Assembly: GCA_963778385.1 (NCBI GenBank)
Contig: CAVZUA010000008.1
Coordinates: forward strand, 434,001 to 498,000
Source: DATARH01 sp963778385
GTDB taxonomy: Bacteria; Pseudomonadota; Alphaproteobacteria; ATCC43930; CGMCC-115725
DNA length: 64,000 nucleotides
Reading direction: 5' to 3'
Below are positions 49,278 through 57,645 of this stretch, piece by piece. A program made the translations under genes and the position numbers. Every line of letters begins with the position of its first letter. The first letter of the stretch is position 1. Under the pieces are notes generated by a model. The model did not search any database. It had not been told where the DNA came from and saw only the letters and a program-made list of their open reading frames with translations.

Positions 49278-49493
49278 CTACCGCCGCTTGGCATACCGGC
49301 CGCGCGACGGCGGCTCCGGTGGCGCTGCGGGCTTAGACGGCAGCGGCACTGCCTTCGGTGGGTCGAGCATCGCCAGCACCTCCTTGATGGGTGCCAGCGT
49401 CGGAGAGTGCCGGAATTTCTCGTCGTCGAGTTTCCGGCGTAGGTAGGCGGCGAGTGCCTGGTGCTGTTCATCGGTAAGGTCGAGCGTCATCAC
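49278..49493 (-). CDS. I/LDLTD-LDP family small protein
   Basis: 71 residues: 'MMTLDLTDEQHQALAAYLRR', 'APIKEVLAMLDPPKA' and a Pro/Arg-rich end. Its start overlaps the stop of the next family member as ATGA. Both lie outside the island. Confidence 0.7.
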   Translation of the reverse strand: MMTLDLTDEQHQALAAYLRRKLDDEKFRHSPTLAPIKEVLAMLDPPKAVPLPSKPAAPPEPPSRGRYAKRR

Positions 49494-49693
49494 TTCCGCT
49501 TCTTCTTGGGTCGCCTCGGACTGCTAGGCGGCGGCGAGCGAATGGGACGCTGCTGAGGCATCGGGTCGAGTTTAAAGAGAACGTTCTTGAGCGGCCCGAC
49601 CCTGGGTGCCATCGGATAGCTATCATCCTGGATCGTGAGCCGTAGGCAGGTCGTCAGCGCTTCGGCTTCTTCGTCGGTGAGGTCGAGCTGCAT
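49490..49693 (-). CDS. I/LDLTD-LDP family small protein
   Basis: 67 residues: 'MQLDLTDEEAEALTTCLRLT', 'GPLKNVLFKLDPMPQ' and a tail ending RRPKKKRK. Tandem paralogue of the gene that follows it (4-nt overlap). Confidence 0.7.
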   Translation of the reverse strand: MQLDLTDEEAEALTTCLRLTIQDDSYPMAPRVGPLKNVLFKLDPMPQQRPIRSPPPSSPRRPKKKRK

Positions 49694-49836
49694 GGCCGGA
49701 ATATAGCCGCGAACGGCGCGGCAACGAATCGGCTTTAACGAAATGGGGCCAAATCAATAGCTCGTCGACTACGGAGTCCGCTTGACGACATACGGTGGTA
49801 TGAGGTGTTCTTGACGCGTACAAATAGAGAACACCG

Positions 49837-50067
49837 ATGCGCCCCCTCTACGATGCCCGCCTCTCCGACCTTGGCCCCGGTGATCTGGTCAAAGTCGTAT
49901 GTGCGTGCGGCCATGAGGAGCTGCTGACAGCCGATCAAATTCGGGCAGGCCATACGCCCGAGTTCGCGGTCATCGTTGATCTCAAATGGCGGCTGCGGTG
50001 CCGGGAGTGTGATGAGCGAGGGCGGGTGGATATTTCGATTAGGTGGGGGAAGGAGGTCGCGGAATGA
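49837..50067 (+). CDS. Small zinc-ribbon-like protein
   Basis: 76 residues: 'YDARLSDLGPGDLVKVVCAC', 'GHEELLTADQIRAG' and 'WRLRCRECDERGRVDISIRW'. Four Cys in two CxC/CxxC pairs form a zinc-ribbon type site. Its stop overlaps the next start as ATGA. Confidence 0.65.
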   Translation: MRPLYDARLSDLGPGDLVKVVCACGHEELLTADQIRAGHTPEFAVIVDLKWRLRCRECDERGRVDISIRWGKEVAE

Positions 50068-50681
50068 GCGTCGAAACTGATTGGATAGGCGCGACAGGTC
50101 AGTGGGCATCGGCGCTCGCGTCCACCGCAGCAGTCATCGCAGCTTTATGGATAGCGACGTCGGAAAACCGGAGGCGAAACACCCAAGACATTCGCCATCA
50201 AGCGGAGCAAATGGCAGCGTGGTTAGAAATAGACGCCGAGAAGGCTGAAGAAACGGGTTGGGCGGATTGTGTGGTACAGAACAATTCGGGACAGCTAGTT
50301 TACGATGTTGTAATCAGTCTTGTAGGTGTTCATGGGACCTATCGGCGTACAGCGGTGAAGCCTGATCGCAGCGCACGTGGAGAAGGTTGTCAAACGTACG
50401 TGGGCGGTCCTTTTCCGCCAGGCCGAAGACGACTTCCGTTGGGCTTTCATGGGCACTTCCTGCAAGTACGCTATGGAGTGGAGCTTGCGTTCACTGATGC
50501 AGCAGGTCGGTACTGGATACGTCATGCAAATGGCTTTTTGGAGGAGGTAGGCCAAGCACCGCTGGTCCTCTATGGTTCAGGGCCGCCGGGGCCAGGACCG
50601 GGATCTATAGAAATCTTTGGCAGAACAAGTATGCCCCATGAAGATCACGGACCAATAGAGGAACATCAATATCCTAGATAG
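50064..50681 (+). CDS. Membrane-anchored hypothetical protein
   Basis: 205 residues from ATG 50064, which overlaps the upstream stop. An N-terminal helix ('ASALASTAAVIAALWIATSE') is followed by a charged segment and a beta-rich C-terminal domain ('CVVQNNSGQLVYDVVISLVG', 'LQVRYGVELAFTDAAGRYW'). Similar in layout to 41978-42694. Confidence 0.6.
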   Translation: MSVETDWIGATGQWASALASTAAVIAALWIATSENRRRNTQDIRHQAEQMAAWLEIDAEKAEETGWADCVVQNNSGQLVYDVVISLVGVHGTYRRTAVKPDRSARGEGCQTYVGGPFPPGRRRLPLGFHGHFLQVRYGVELAFTDAAGRYWIRHANGFLEEVGQAPLVLYGSGPPGPGPGSIEIFGRTSMPHEDHGPIEEHQYPR

Positions 50682-50709
50682 TAACGCAAACAACATAACA
50701 TTGGCGACG

Positions 50710-51177
50710 TTATCCGTAACTCTTGGTCATCTTCTCATACGTTCCAGCAAAACCGAGCTGTCGCAGTTTTTCGAGGAGCCGTGGGTTCTCCACATCGAGA
50801 AATGTGAGCGCATATCGTTCGCGTCGGCAGCTTTGTTCAAACCATTTTAGTACGTGATCGAAGTGGTCATTTTTCTTCTTCGCCGTGTTCTGAACCGCGA
50901 GTATCTGAAACTCCTTCTCGTGCGGACGGTAGATGCCGCGCACTGAACCACAGTTGAACTCGTGCCAGACTTCTCCATCAAGTGGAGAAACCCACGGGCG
51001 CTCTAACCATTCATCGGGATAGGCCTGTATCTCCGACGTGAAGCGCGTTAACAAGCGAATTATGATATTGAGCATAGATGTTTGATACATCGCATAACAC
51101 AGAGTGCGCGACGTAGTTAGATTGATAATACCATCTGCTACGCTTTTCGAACTAGGTAGTTTCCAAAATCTTTCCAA
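50710..51177 (-). CDS. Hypothetical protein, possibly acyltransferase-like
   Basis: 155 residues from TTG 51177; an ATG at 51090 is an alternative. 'GIYRPHEKEFQILAVQN', 'DHVLKWFEQSCRRERYALTF' and 'LDVENPRLLEKLRQLGFAGT' end the protein in a way that recalls the last helix and strand of GNAT acetyltransferases ('NxxLxxxLxxLGF'). The acetyl-CoA loop is not clear, so the assignment is weak. AT-richer than its neighbours. Confidence 0.5.
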   Translation of the reverse strand: MERFWKLPSSKSVADGIINLTTSRTLCYAMYQTSMLNIIIRLLTRFTSEIQAYPDEWLERPWVSPLDGEVWHEFNCGSVRGIYRPHEKEFQILAVQNTAKKKNDHFDHVLKWFEQSCRRERYALTFLDVENPRLLEKLRQLGFAGTYEKMTKSYG

Positions 51178-51244
51178 TATCCCGTCCCGCTGGCAGTGTC
51201 AGCCGGGCAAGGCCTTAAAGCGCCAGAATGGGGAGGATAACCTT

Positions 51245-51406
51245 ATGTTTATTTCTCACGCCCAAAGCGCAGCAAACGGCTTCAAAAAATGGTCACTGGC
51301 CCATAAAGCGCCCCGGAAAGACGACAATGGACCCGCGGCAGGCACGCCGACTGACGCCGAGCCGGTTTCGCCTGCGCCTGTGAACGGCAGCGAACAAACC
51401 GAATAA
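51245..51406 (+). CDS. Small hypothetical protein
   Basis: 53 residues from ATG 51245 with GGAGG upstream: 'MFISHAQSAANGFKKWSLAH', then a Pro/Ala-rich acidic tail. Function unknown. Confidence 0.5.
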   Translation: MFISHAQSAANGFKKWSLAHKAPRKDDNGPAAGTPTDAEPVSPAPVNGSEQTE

Positions 51407-51452
51407 CGGGGAGGAATTTCGTGCCCACGTGCGAACACAGGAGGATATTCCT

Positions 51453-51812
51453 ATGAGATTACCACAGTCTACTAAAGCTGCTACATGGAGCGCCATTGGC
51501 GGCCTGGTCGCTGGCATGATCCTCATGCCCTACGGGTTTGGCTACATGAGCCCGTCGGCGGCAGAGAAGATCGCGAAAACCCAAACAGATACCGCAGTTG
51601 TCGCGATCCTGGCGCCCGAATGCGCGGCCAAGTTCCGTGCACTGCCGGACTATGCTGCTAAACGCGCGGCATTAGAAAAGGCCGCCGGGTACCAGCGCGA
51701 CGACTTGTTCCCGAAGGAATTGGTCAGTCTTCCGGGCACGAACTACCCCGATTCCGATCTGGTTGCGGCTTGCGCGTCTGCGGTCCTTCAGCAGAAAGCT
51801 GCCTCGAACTAA
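51453..51812 (+). CDS. Small membrane-anchored hypothetical protein
   Basis: 119 residues from ATG 51453 with AGGAGG upstream. 'TKAATWSAIGGLVAGMILMP' is a membrane helix. A soluble part with two Cys ('APECAAKF', 'LVAACASAVLQQ') follows. I have seen this pattern as a conserved hypothetical in Rhizobiales. Function unknown; it is probably periplasmic. Confidence 0.65.
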   Translation: MRLPQSTKAATWSAIGGLVAGMILMPYGFGYMSPSAAEKIAKTQTDTAVVAILAPECAAKFRALPDYAAKRAALEKAAGYQRDDLFPKELVSLPGTNYPDSDLVAACASAVLQQKAASN

Positions 51813-51843
51813 GACTAAGCCGCGAGTGGAATTGAGGTTCGCC

Positions 51844-51987
51844 ATGACCAAGATCGATGTTTCAGAGATCGAAACCCCCAATAAAGGGGTTGACCACAGC
51901 GGACGGTGGGTTCTGCTTAGCGGTGTCGGATTTGTTCTGTTCGTGGGTGGTGTGTTGCTGATGTTCCGGTGGCTGGGCTTGAAATAG
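51844..51987 (+). CDS. Small single-helix membrane protein
   Basis: 47 residues from ATG 51844. A short acidic N-terminus leads to one membrane helix ('VLLSGVGFVLFVGGVLLMFR') and 'WLGLK'. It ends tail-to-tail with, and overlaps, the minus-strand gene at 51917. Confidence 0.5.
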   Translation: MTKIDVSEIETPNKGVDHSGRWVLLSGVGFVLFVGGVLLMFRWLGLK

Positions 51988-52267
51988 CCGGATTGTCATT
52001 CGGTCTAATTTCCTTCCAAAAGATCGCGCCCCACGGAAAGCCGCGGTGCTCGGCGTCGTCGCATTTGCTGAGCAGCGCATAGAGGTCTTTGGTCGGGATG
52101 CCAGTAAGCAGGTGGCCGAGACGCGCATGCGTGAACGGGCGGTAGCCATCCTTGATGCGAGACGGGTTCAGGTGCGAAAGGATCGTGTCGTAAATCTCGC
52201 CGCGCTCGGTGTGGCGAGTCGGTTTGACATGCCGCACCGTTGCTATGATTTTGCCGATGCGCTCCAT
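51917..52267 (-). CDS. Phage-type hypothetical protein
   Basis: 116 residues from ATG 52267. 'MERIGKIIATVRHVKPTRHT', 'RIKDGYRPFTHARLGHLLTG' and 'KCDDAEHRGFPWGAIFWKEI' are its best parts. The last about 20 residues overlap the opposite gene. It is the last gene of a minus-strand operon with 1- or 2-nt gaps. Function unknown. Confidence 0.55.
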   Translation of the reverse strand: MERIGKIIATVRHVKPTRHTERGEIYDTILSHLNPSRIKDGYRPFTHARLGHLLTGIPTKDLYALLSKCDDAEHRGFPWGAIFWKEIRPNDNPAISSPATGTSATHHPRTEQIRHR

Positions 52268-52269
52268 AA

Positions 52270-52623
52270 TCACGATCGGCGCTGCTCCCCATCCATGAGC
52301 ATCCCGAATTTCTTGAGAAGCATGATCTGCTCCTGGCCCAGTTCGCACGCGCGCTCAAGCTTCTTCCAGGTGTAGTACTCGTCCTCGGATTTAGCCTTCG
52401 CCTCCGCGGCCGATACCGACATGCCGTGGTCGATGTAGGTCTGAACCTTCCGCCGGTGCGTTTGCTCGGCCGTCATCGTCGGCCCGACGAGATACGCCAG
52501 CGCCGACACGATCGTCTCCGCCGATAGAAACAAATCGTGCGGATTGCGGGGCTCGCTCCATCCCTTCGCCCGAGCGACTTCAGCGAGGATGATCTTTGCT
52601 GTCTCTTCAGCTTCGGGGTTCAT
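52270..52623 (-). CDS. Phage-type hypothetical protein
   Basis: 117 residues, helical and charged ('NPEAEETAKIILAEVARAKG', 'DEYYTWKKLERACELGQEQI'). Start ATG 52623 overlaps the exonuclease stop as ATGA. It may be a partner of the recombination genes, judged by position only. Confidence 0.6.
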   Translation of the reverse strand: MNPEAEETAKIILAEVARAKGWSEPRNPHDLFLSAETIVSALAYLVGPTMTAEQTHRRKVQTYIDHGMSVSAAEAKAKSEDEYYTWKKLERACELGQEQIMLLKKFGMLMDGEQRRS

Positions 52624-53471
52624 GCGGCCTTGCGGAACGTATCCGTCTCTTTATTCCACTCGTAAAGCGCTTTGGCGTGAAGGAAGGCGTCGTAGTCGCG
52701 CTGCATATGGCTCGGGTCGTCGTCGAGGAATTTGGCCTCGAATACCTGGTACGGCGCCGGCGTGAACGAGCCCTGCCCTTTGCGCGCACGATTGGCGTTC
52801 TTCTTTGCCATGCGTTCGGCGTACTCAGCTTCGGTCTCCTTCGCCAAACGGATCAGCCATCGACCGTGATACTTCCGGCCGCTCTCCTCCTCATCGGCGC
52901 GGACATAGGCGGCGGTCTGCATCCCGTAGGTGTTGTAGAGTCCGTTCGATGTTTTGATGTCGATGAGACATAGCTTGCCATTGACCTTCGCCTCGATGTC
53001 CATCTTGCCGATGAAGTCGTACTTCTTGGAATATACGACGCGCTCCGATGACAGGAATTTGACTTTGTGCTCGGTCGCCCAGTCGAGGAAGGCGGTGACG
53101 CCGATCTGCGCCTCTCGGCTCTCCGGCATCTCGGGCACTTTTCGGTACTGGGGCGCAGCGGTGAGGCTATCGATATATTTCTCGACCCAGCCGTGCACCT
53201 CGTCGCCGATCGCCGCCGCGGCTTGCTTGCGCTCCTCATGGAGGTTGCAGCCCTCGTAGATGTTGGCTTCGGTGATCTCGGGAAGAGATAGCAGGTAGTC
53301 GCGGTACAGCTCGGTCGCCCAAATGATGAGCGCGCGGCTTTTATCGACGATGCCTAGATACGTGGTGACACCTGTTTTGATCTTGCCGTTGACGTAATAG
53401 CGGTGAATGCCGGGATAGAACTTTCCTTTGACTTTTCCTTTGTAGAGCTCGAACTCGATGAATTCGCTCAT
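52620..53471 (-). CDS. PD-(D/E)XK phage exonuclease
   Basis: 283 residues. 'IGDEVHGWVEKYIDSL' gives the N-terminal His/Glu helix, followed by 'YDFIGKMDIEAKVNGKLCLI', 'DIKTSNGLYNTYGMQTAAYV': the G-x-x-D, (D/E)xK and QxxxY motifs of RecB/lambda-exo-like nucleases. It digests DNA ends to make single strands for annealing. Its neighbour at 53625-54287 looks like an annealing protein. Start ATG overlaps the small membrane gene as ATGA. Confidence 0.85.
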   Translation of the reverse strand: MSEFIEFELYKGKVKGKFYPGIHRYYVNGKIKTGVTTYLGIVDKSRALIIWATELYRDYLLSLPEITEANIYEGCNLHEERKQAAAAIGDEVHGWVEKYIDSLTAAPQYRKVPEMPESREAQIGVTAFLDWATEHKVKFLSSERVVYSKKYDFIGKMDIEAKVNGKLCLIDIKTSNGLYNTYGMQTAAYVRADEEESGRKYHGRWLIRLAKETEAEYAERMAKKNANRARKGQGSFTPAPYQVFEAKFLDDDPSHMQRDYDAFLHAKALYEWNKETDTFRKAA

Positions 53472-53623
53472 ACAAGTTTGTGAAATATGACAGCGAACAC
53501 ACCTATGGCTGCGACAAAAGATACGGCGGCGGCAACCAAATCTGCATGACCAGTCGTTATCTCATAGTAATTTCCGGCCGCATAAATGCCGACAGCCAAA
53601 ACCGCCAGTGATAGCTCTTCCAT
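53468..53623 (-). CDS. Small membrane protein in recombination operon
   Basis: 51 residues, ATG 53623 to TGA 53468. Helix 1 'LSLAVLAVGIYAAGNYY' and helix 2 'LVAAAVSFVAAIGVFAVIF' span the membrane. It lies 1 nt after the upstream gene and overlaps the exonuclease start, so it is clearly part of the operon. Its role is unknown. Confidence 0.65.
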   Translation of the reverse strand: MEELSLAVLAVGIYAAGNYYEITTGHADLVAAAVSFVAAIGVFAVIFHKLV

Positions 53624-53624
53624 A

Positions 53625-54287
53625 CTATTTTTTGAGTGGCTTCACCTCCTTCTGGCATTCGCGACACAGAGGCTTACCGTACATTTTTGTCGAATAATCG
53701 TGCTCTTGCTTCGTAAGCTCGTTTCCGCAGCCGCTCTTACGCGCCCCGTGGCACTCGTAGGTCTGGATGTCGATCACCTTTTCGCCGGTGGCTGCTCGGG
53801 TCTCCGACGCGCGCGGTTCATCGGCGGTACCGTCAACGCGGCGCATTTCTTCCGACGGCGTGGTCTCGTATCCGGCGAGTTTCATCACCCAGCCGATGAT
53901 GTTGCGGTACGCTTTGCCGATCGCGCGCGTCTGCGCCATCGAGAGCACCGCGTACTCGTCGAAGCTCTTTTTCTTCGTTTCCTTATTAGAGCAGACAGCA
54001 AATCCGCGGCTTATGATGTTGCCAGTTCTTAGGTCAACGATCTCTACTTCGGCCCGCCACTTCACTTCCTTGTCGTTGGAAAGATTTTCGATGGCTACCA
54101 CGCGCGGGTACGTCCCCAATAAGCCGCCAGCGAATTGCCATCCCTCTACGTGGACGTAATTTTTGTTTGGAATCGGCGTGAATAATCCCTGGTCAACGAT
54201 GTGCTTCTTGAGCACTTTAGCCATGCTGACCATTTGGAGCGGTTGCGCGAGTTGGTAGCCGCCCTTCTTGATTACGATGTTGCTCAT
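53625..54287 (-). CDS. Probable single-strand annealing (recombination) protein
   Basis: 220 residues. 'VEGWQFAGGLLGTYPRVVAI' and 'YAVLSMAQTRAIGKAYRNII' with 'GWVMKLAGYETTPSEEM' recall the 'AQTRAIGKAxRN...AGYExTPxEE' pattern seen in phage recombination/annealing-type proteins. The C-terminus has a zinc-ribbon ('YECHGARKSGCGNE', 'CRECQ'). Beside the exonuclease it forms a typical two-part phage recombination module. The family assignment is inferred. Confidence 0.6.
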   Translation of the reverse strand: MSNIVIKKGGYQLAQPLQMVSMAKVLKKHIVDQGLFTPIPNKNYVHVEGWQFAGGLLGTYPRVVAIENLSNDKEVKWRAEVEIVDLRTGNIISRGFAVCSNKETKKKSFDEYAVLSMAQTRAIGKAYRNIIGWVMKLAGYETTPSEEMRRVDGTADEPRASETRAATGEKVIDIQTYECHGARKSGCGNELTKQEHDYSTKMYGKPLCRECQKEVKPLKK

Positions 54288-54487
54288 ATAAGGTTTGCAT
54301 CTAACTGCCAGCGAATAATGACGGCGAGCTTCACGATGACGTAGATGCCGCCGATGACTGCGATGAGAAACGGTACTGCCTGTGTCCAGCAGCTCCAGTC
54401 ACATTTGCGGTAGTCGGCTTCCATTTCCGTGACGCCGATGTCTACCACTTCGTGGATTTCTGATCCAACAATGTTATTGATTTGCAT
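54284..54487 (-). CDS. Small membrane protein, first gene of recombination operon
   Basis: 67 residues. An acidic N-terminus with three Cys/Trp-rich residues ('YRKCDWSCWTQAVPF') leads to one membrane helix ('LIAVIGGIYVIVKLAVIIRW'). The stop overlaps the annealing-protein start as ATGA. Confidence 0.6.
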   Translation of the reverse strand: MQINNIVGSEIHEVVDIGVTEMEADYRKCDWSCWTQAVPFLIAVIGGIYVIVKLAVIIRWQLDANLI

Positions 54488-55204
54488 ATTTTGATTAAGT
54501 CCCTGTCACCTCCCACACACACGCGGGCATGTGAGAGGTGGCAAGGCGCGTGTTTAGTAATTTCTTTTAATGTGTGATGCGCTGGGAGGGAGAGGGACTA
54601 ACTGACTTGCGCGCAAGTACTTGTTTCGCCGCCCCGTGTTGCTTCCGTTTCAGAGCACAGAGCCGCTTTGTTTCTCCCCCTCCAAACGCACCACGTTCTG
54701 CAACAAGACGCATACCGCTGCTTGCGGGCATGCTTGTTCGCTATGACGATGTGGGCAGGGAGAGAGAAAAGATTACGAGGTCTTTTAATCGGGGCGACCG
54801 CTACCTCTGATTTATCGGCGTGCGACGCCAGCTCTTCTCCCCCTCTCTACCTACATCGTTGTTGTGAGCGCTTGGGGTCGCACAATTTCCGGGCTTTCCA
54901 TCCGGCGTTGGCTGCTGAATTGCTGTCGGGAGTGCATCCCCGATATCAATACGAAGTCCGAGTGCTAACAGACAGGTCGCACTACGCCCCATTTGTTTTG
55001 TACTGATTGCCACCAGTACGCTTGCAAGCTTTTGCACTCCATAATCTTGAGCATATCGCTTATTGCGCTTCCCCCAATTACTCACAACGGTTTTTCAAAG
55101 ATCGGAGGATGAAAGGAGGCGGCAGCTTGGTCGAACGCTGTATCAGTTCAGCGGGGCTTTCGCCTCCTTCATCTCTACCCAGGATAGTAAATCCTACGAA
55201 GCCG
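54488..55204. other. Regulatory intergenic region with purine-rich repeats
   Basis: No convincing gene. It contains a perfect 14-bp palindrome at 54605-54618 (ACTTGCGCGCAAGT). Purine-rich 'GGAGRGGGAG' elements occur in both orientations at about 54580, 54672, 54750 and 54840. An inverted GATGAA-GGAGGCG pair lies near 55107 and 55163. The promoter of the recombination operon should be here. Confidence 0.45.
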
Positions 55205-55411
55205 TCAAGCAGACGAAGTGGATAACTTATGGCCAGCTTTTCTGTGGCGCTTTAAAGCCATTTGTCGCATATGTTCTGCACGTTGTTTCCTCGTTGTTTT
55301 CTTCCAGCGTGCGCCGCCACCTTTCTTGCCGAGCTTGGAAAAGTATTCCGAGATTTCTGATTTCACGCCATCATAATAACATGCAAACCGGCATAGCACG
55401 TCGCTATCCAC
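55205..55411 (-). CDS. Small basic KGG-like protein
   Basis: 68 residues from GTG 55411, or GTG 55366. 'SEISEYFSKLGKKGGGARWK' and 'RAEHMRQMALKRHRKAG' have the KGG-type Gly/Lys/Arg pattern. A related arrangement occurs at 58670-58882. It is likely a nucleic-acid-binding small protein; function unknown. Confidence 0.5.
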   Translation of the reverse strand: MDSDVLCRFACYYDGVKSEISEYFSKLGKKGGGARWKKTTRKQRAEHMRQMALKRHRKAGHKLSTSSA

Positions 55412-55423
55412 ATATCACAAGGG

Positions 55424-55684
55424 ATGATGATGGGCGAGTTTATGTCGTTGGCACTGCAAGCCGTGATCGTTGTCGAGTCTATCTTCGCTGGGATGTTTTG
55501 GTTGGCATCTGCGCGGGGAGTAGTCAGCGCTCTCCCGTGGCGTCCCGCGCAATATGTGTCGGAGAGCGAGCGCGCTGGCCATCAAGCGAAATGGAATGGC
55601 CGTGCCGCGCTCTGCGCTGCCGTAGCGGCGATTTTTCAGGGGATACTCGTCGTCTACGAGCACTGGCCACAGGTTCCGCACTAA
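55424..55684 (+). CDS. Small membrane protein
   Basis: 86 residues from ATG 55424 (ATGs at 55427 and 55439 are alternatives). Helix 1 'VIVVESIFAGMFWLASARGV' and helix 2 'ALCAAVAAIFQGILVVYEHW' flank a charged loop. Function unknown. Confidence 0.6.
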   Translation: MMMGEFMSLALQAVIVVESIFAGMFWLASARGVVSALPWRPAQYVSESERAGHQAKWNGRAALCAAVAAIFQGILVVYEHWPQVPH

Positions 55685-55835
55685 CCCAAACGCATTTCCT
55701 CCAGGACATCGGCAGTTCCACCAACGGCCTCTCTGCGCATTAACCCGCTTTCGATTTGGAGATTGCGCCCCCTCCTTGCAACACTCCCGCCAAACTCGCG
55801 TTACGCGGGATACGAGCCGAAAACGAGGAGGATTT

Positions 55836-56024
55836 ATGGAATTGCTCCGCGGGGTCGGACAACCTCGATCTCTAGAACAGGCATTGGCGGATCTGATCGC
55901 GCAGGCACATCGTATCCCCTCAGAGAGGCCCAGTCGGTTGCGGCTCGAACAGATGATCGCAACTCTGACAACAGAGATCGCGATCCGGTGTGAACGGCAC
56001 TTCGGGGTGCGAACAATTGGCTGA
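55836..56024 (+). CDS. Small helical hypothetical protein
   Basis: 62 residues from ATG 55836, with AGGAGG 6 nt upstream. 'MELLRGVGQPRSLEQALADL' and 'SRLRLEQMIATLTTEIAIRC' suggest two helices. Function unknown. Confidence 0.55.
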   Translation: MELLRGVGQPRSLEQALADLIAQAHRIPSERPSRLRLEQMIATLTTEIAIRCERHFGVRTIG

Positions 56025-56101
56025 AGAGCGGAAAGCGACGCTGACTGCTTCCCTATCACCTCGTCTGATTTGCGGTCAGCCGCCGCCGCGTCACCCGGCC
56101 G

Positions 56102-56455
56102 CTACTTCGAGAATTTCGACGGAGCCTCAGGCGGATAGAAAGGAGCCTTAGAAGGCGTATCTATTGGGCCTTGCATCGGCGAAGCCTGGTTCGGCGAAGC
56201 TTGGTTCGGAGACGGCACATACGTTGGGACTGTGGAGGGCGGCAGTGTAATGGGGGCAGCCGATACCGGCTGTGCAGTCTGTGCCTGGCCTCCGAATAGC
56301 TCAGACAGGGATGTCTTGATCGCCGTGATATTGGCGAGCAAAGTTGCCGCTCCGCCGATAATCGCGACCGCTACAAGGATCACATTCTGAGCGCGCTTGT
56401 ACCAAGGTACAAGCTCCGAGCGCCTTAGCCGTCTTTGCTGAGTAGCGGGCATCAC
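56102..56455 (-). CDS. Membrane-anchored Pro-rich protein
   Basis: 117 residues. A basic N-terminus, one membrane helix ('NVILVAVAIIGGAATLLANI') and a Pro/Gln/Ser-rich tail with a repeated 'PNQASP'. It could be a spanin-like or holin-associated protein, but nothing specific shows this. Confidence 0.55.
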   Translation of the reverse strand: MMPATQQRRLRRSELVPWYKRAQNVILVAVAIIGGAATLLANITAIKTSLSELFGGQAQTAQPVSAAPITLPPSTVPTYVPSPNQASPNQASPMQGPIDTPSKAPFYPPEAPSKFSK

Positions 56456-56621
56456 TCCCCTCCATCATTGCGCCTTCCCTTCCCAAGACCGGTACCGGCG
56501 CTTGCCGCGTCGTTCAGTTCAACGTCGTTCGTCTGCCATCTTTTGTCTTCCGGAGTGCGGGCTGCAAGAATTTATGCACGGGAACTCAGCTATGCCACGC
56601 GCAATTCCCACCAACGGGACG

Positions 56622-57557
56622 CTAGTACGGGTCCGCTGGCGGCGCACTCCAATTGGCCGCGCCCTTCGTGTCCGGTCGACGGCGCTCGCGGCGTTCCCGC
56701 GCTTCCCGTGCCCGGCGGGCGATGCGGATTTTCTCTTTCAAAAGATAATTACGGGTGCGGTCGTTGATGCTGCGCGGGTCGGCATAGGATTGCGGCGCGG
56801 TCGGCCGGAGCGACATCGCGGCAGAGACGAAATCATTGAAGTCCATCGTGTTGCGAGTTTTCCCTGCGTACAGCGCAAGCGTCTCGGCGTCGTCAAACGT
56901 CGCAGCACTCGGCACGGTCTCTGCCAGCAACACGAGCTGGCGCAATCGCGGCGGCAATTCCTCGAGAAAGTTCACTCCTGCAATGAGACGGTTCTGGTGC
57001 AGAAGATCTGCGTGCGGCTCGCGGGCATAGAAGCCGAAATCCGGCACCACGAGCTGTCCCTTGAATTGCGTCATGAGCAGCAAGCCGATCGCGAGCGCGT
57101 CGAACGTACCCAGCTCTGCGCGGTTCACTCTGGCGAGGATGGTCGACCGCGGATTGAAAGAAAAGTTGGTCGGGCTGCACAGCATCCGCTTGAGGATCGG
57201 CGAACGGAGGATGCGCTGGACCTTCCCGTAGGCCCAGACCTGGCCGGTGGAAGACTTGTTATCCGGCGGCGGTATCAGCTTCTCCAGCGACTTGGGCGAG
57301 CCCTGTAGGGCGTCGGCAATAAAATCGAGGCCGGTATCTTTGGTAAGCGTGCTCTCTCCGCGAGAGAAAAGGGCATCGAGCGTGTCTATAAAATCGCACG
57401 TCTTGCGGTAACCGAGATCCTTGAGCGGGTTGAAGCCGTGGATCTTCGGATCGAAAACCCGTGCTCGATCGGCGGCGCGTACCTCGTCTTCAATAACTAA
57501 ACAGCCGCCCGCTGGAAGCTCGATCTGCCTTTTGATGCCTATATGGATCTGGTTCAT
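56622..57557 (-). CDS. Phage-type hypothetical protein, 311 residues
   Basis: ATG 57557 was chosen because the sequence before it is antisense-like. 'RILRSPILKRMLCSPTNFSF', 'STILARVNRAELGTFDALAI', 'QFKGQLVVPDFGFYAREPH' and 'VNFLEELPPRLRQLVLLAET' are ordered as in the C-terminal half of ATPases of the TraD/terminase kind, but no Walker A is seen. The C-terminus is very basic. Function unknown. Confidence 0.6.
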   Translation of the reverse strand: MNQIHIGIKRQIELPAGGCLVIEDEVRAADRARVFDPKIHGFNPLKDLGYRKTCDFIDTLDALFSRGESTLTKDTGLDFIADALQGSPKSLEKLIPPPDNKSSTGQVWAYGKVQRILRSPILKRMLCSPTNFSFNPRSTILARVNRAELGTFDALAIGLLLMTQFKGQLVVPDFGFYAREPHADLLHQNRLIAGVNFLEELPPRLRQLVLLAETVPSAATFDDAETLALYAGKTRNTMDFNDFVSAAMSLRPTAPQSYADPRSINDRTRNYLLKEKIRIARRAREARERRERRRPDTKGAANWSAPPADPY

Positions 57558-57645
57558 GGGCGAGCAACGCGGCGAGTAGAGCCCGGCCGTACAGGATGTG
57601 CTTGCGGCTATGCCCGCCGCGAAAAAGGAGCTACCTGCACCTATT

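Noticed and set aside
54801..55085. 94-codon minus frame as a gene
   Set aside because: Its second half runs through the purine-rich repeat and it has no ribosome site; it was left out as unsupported.
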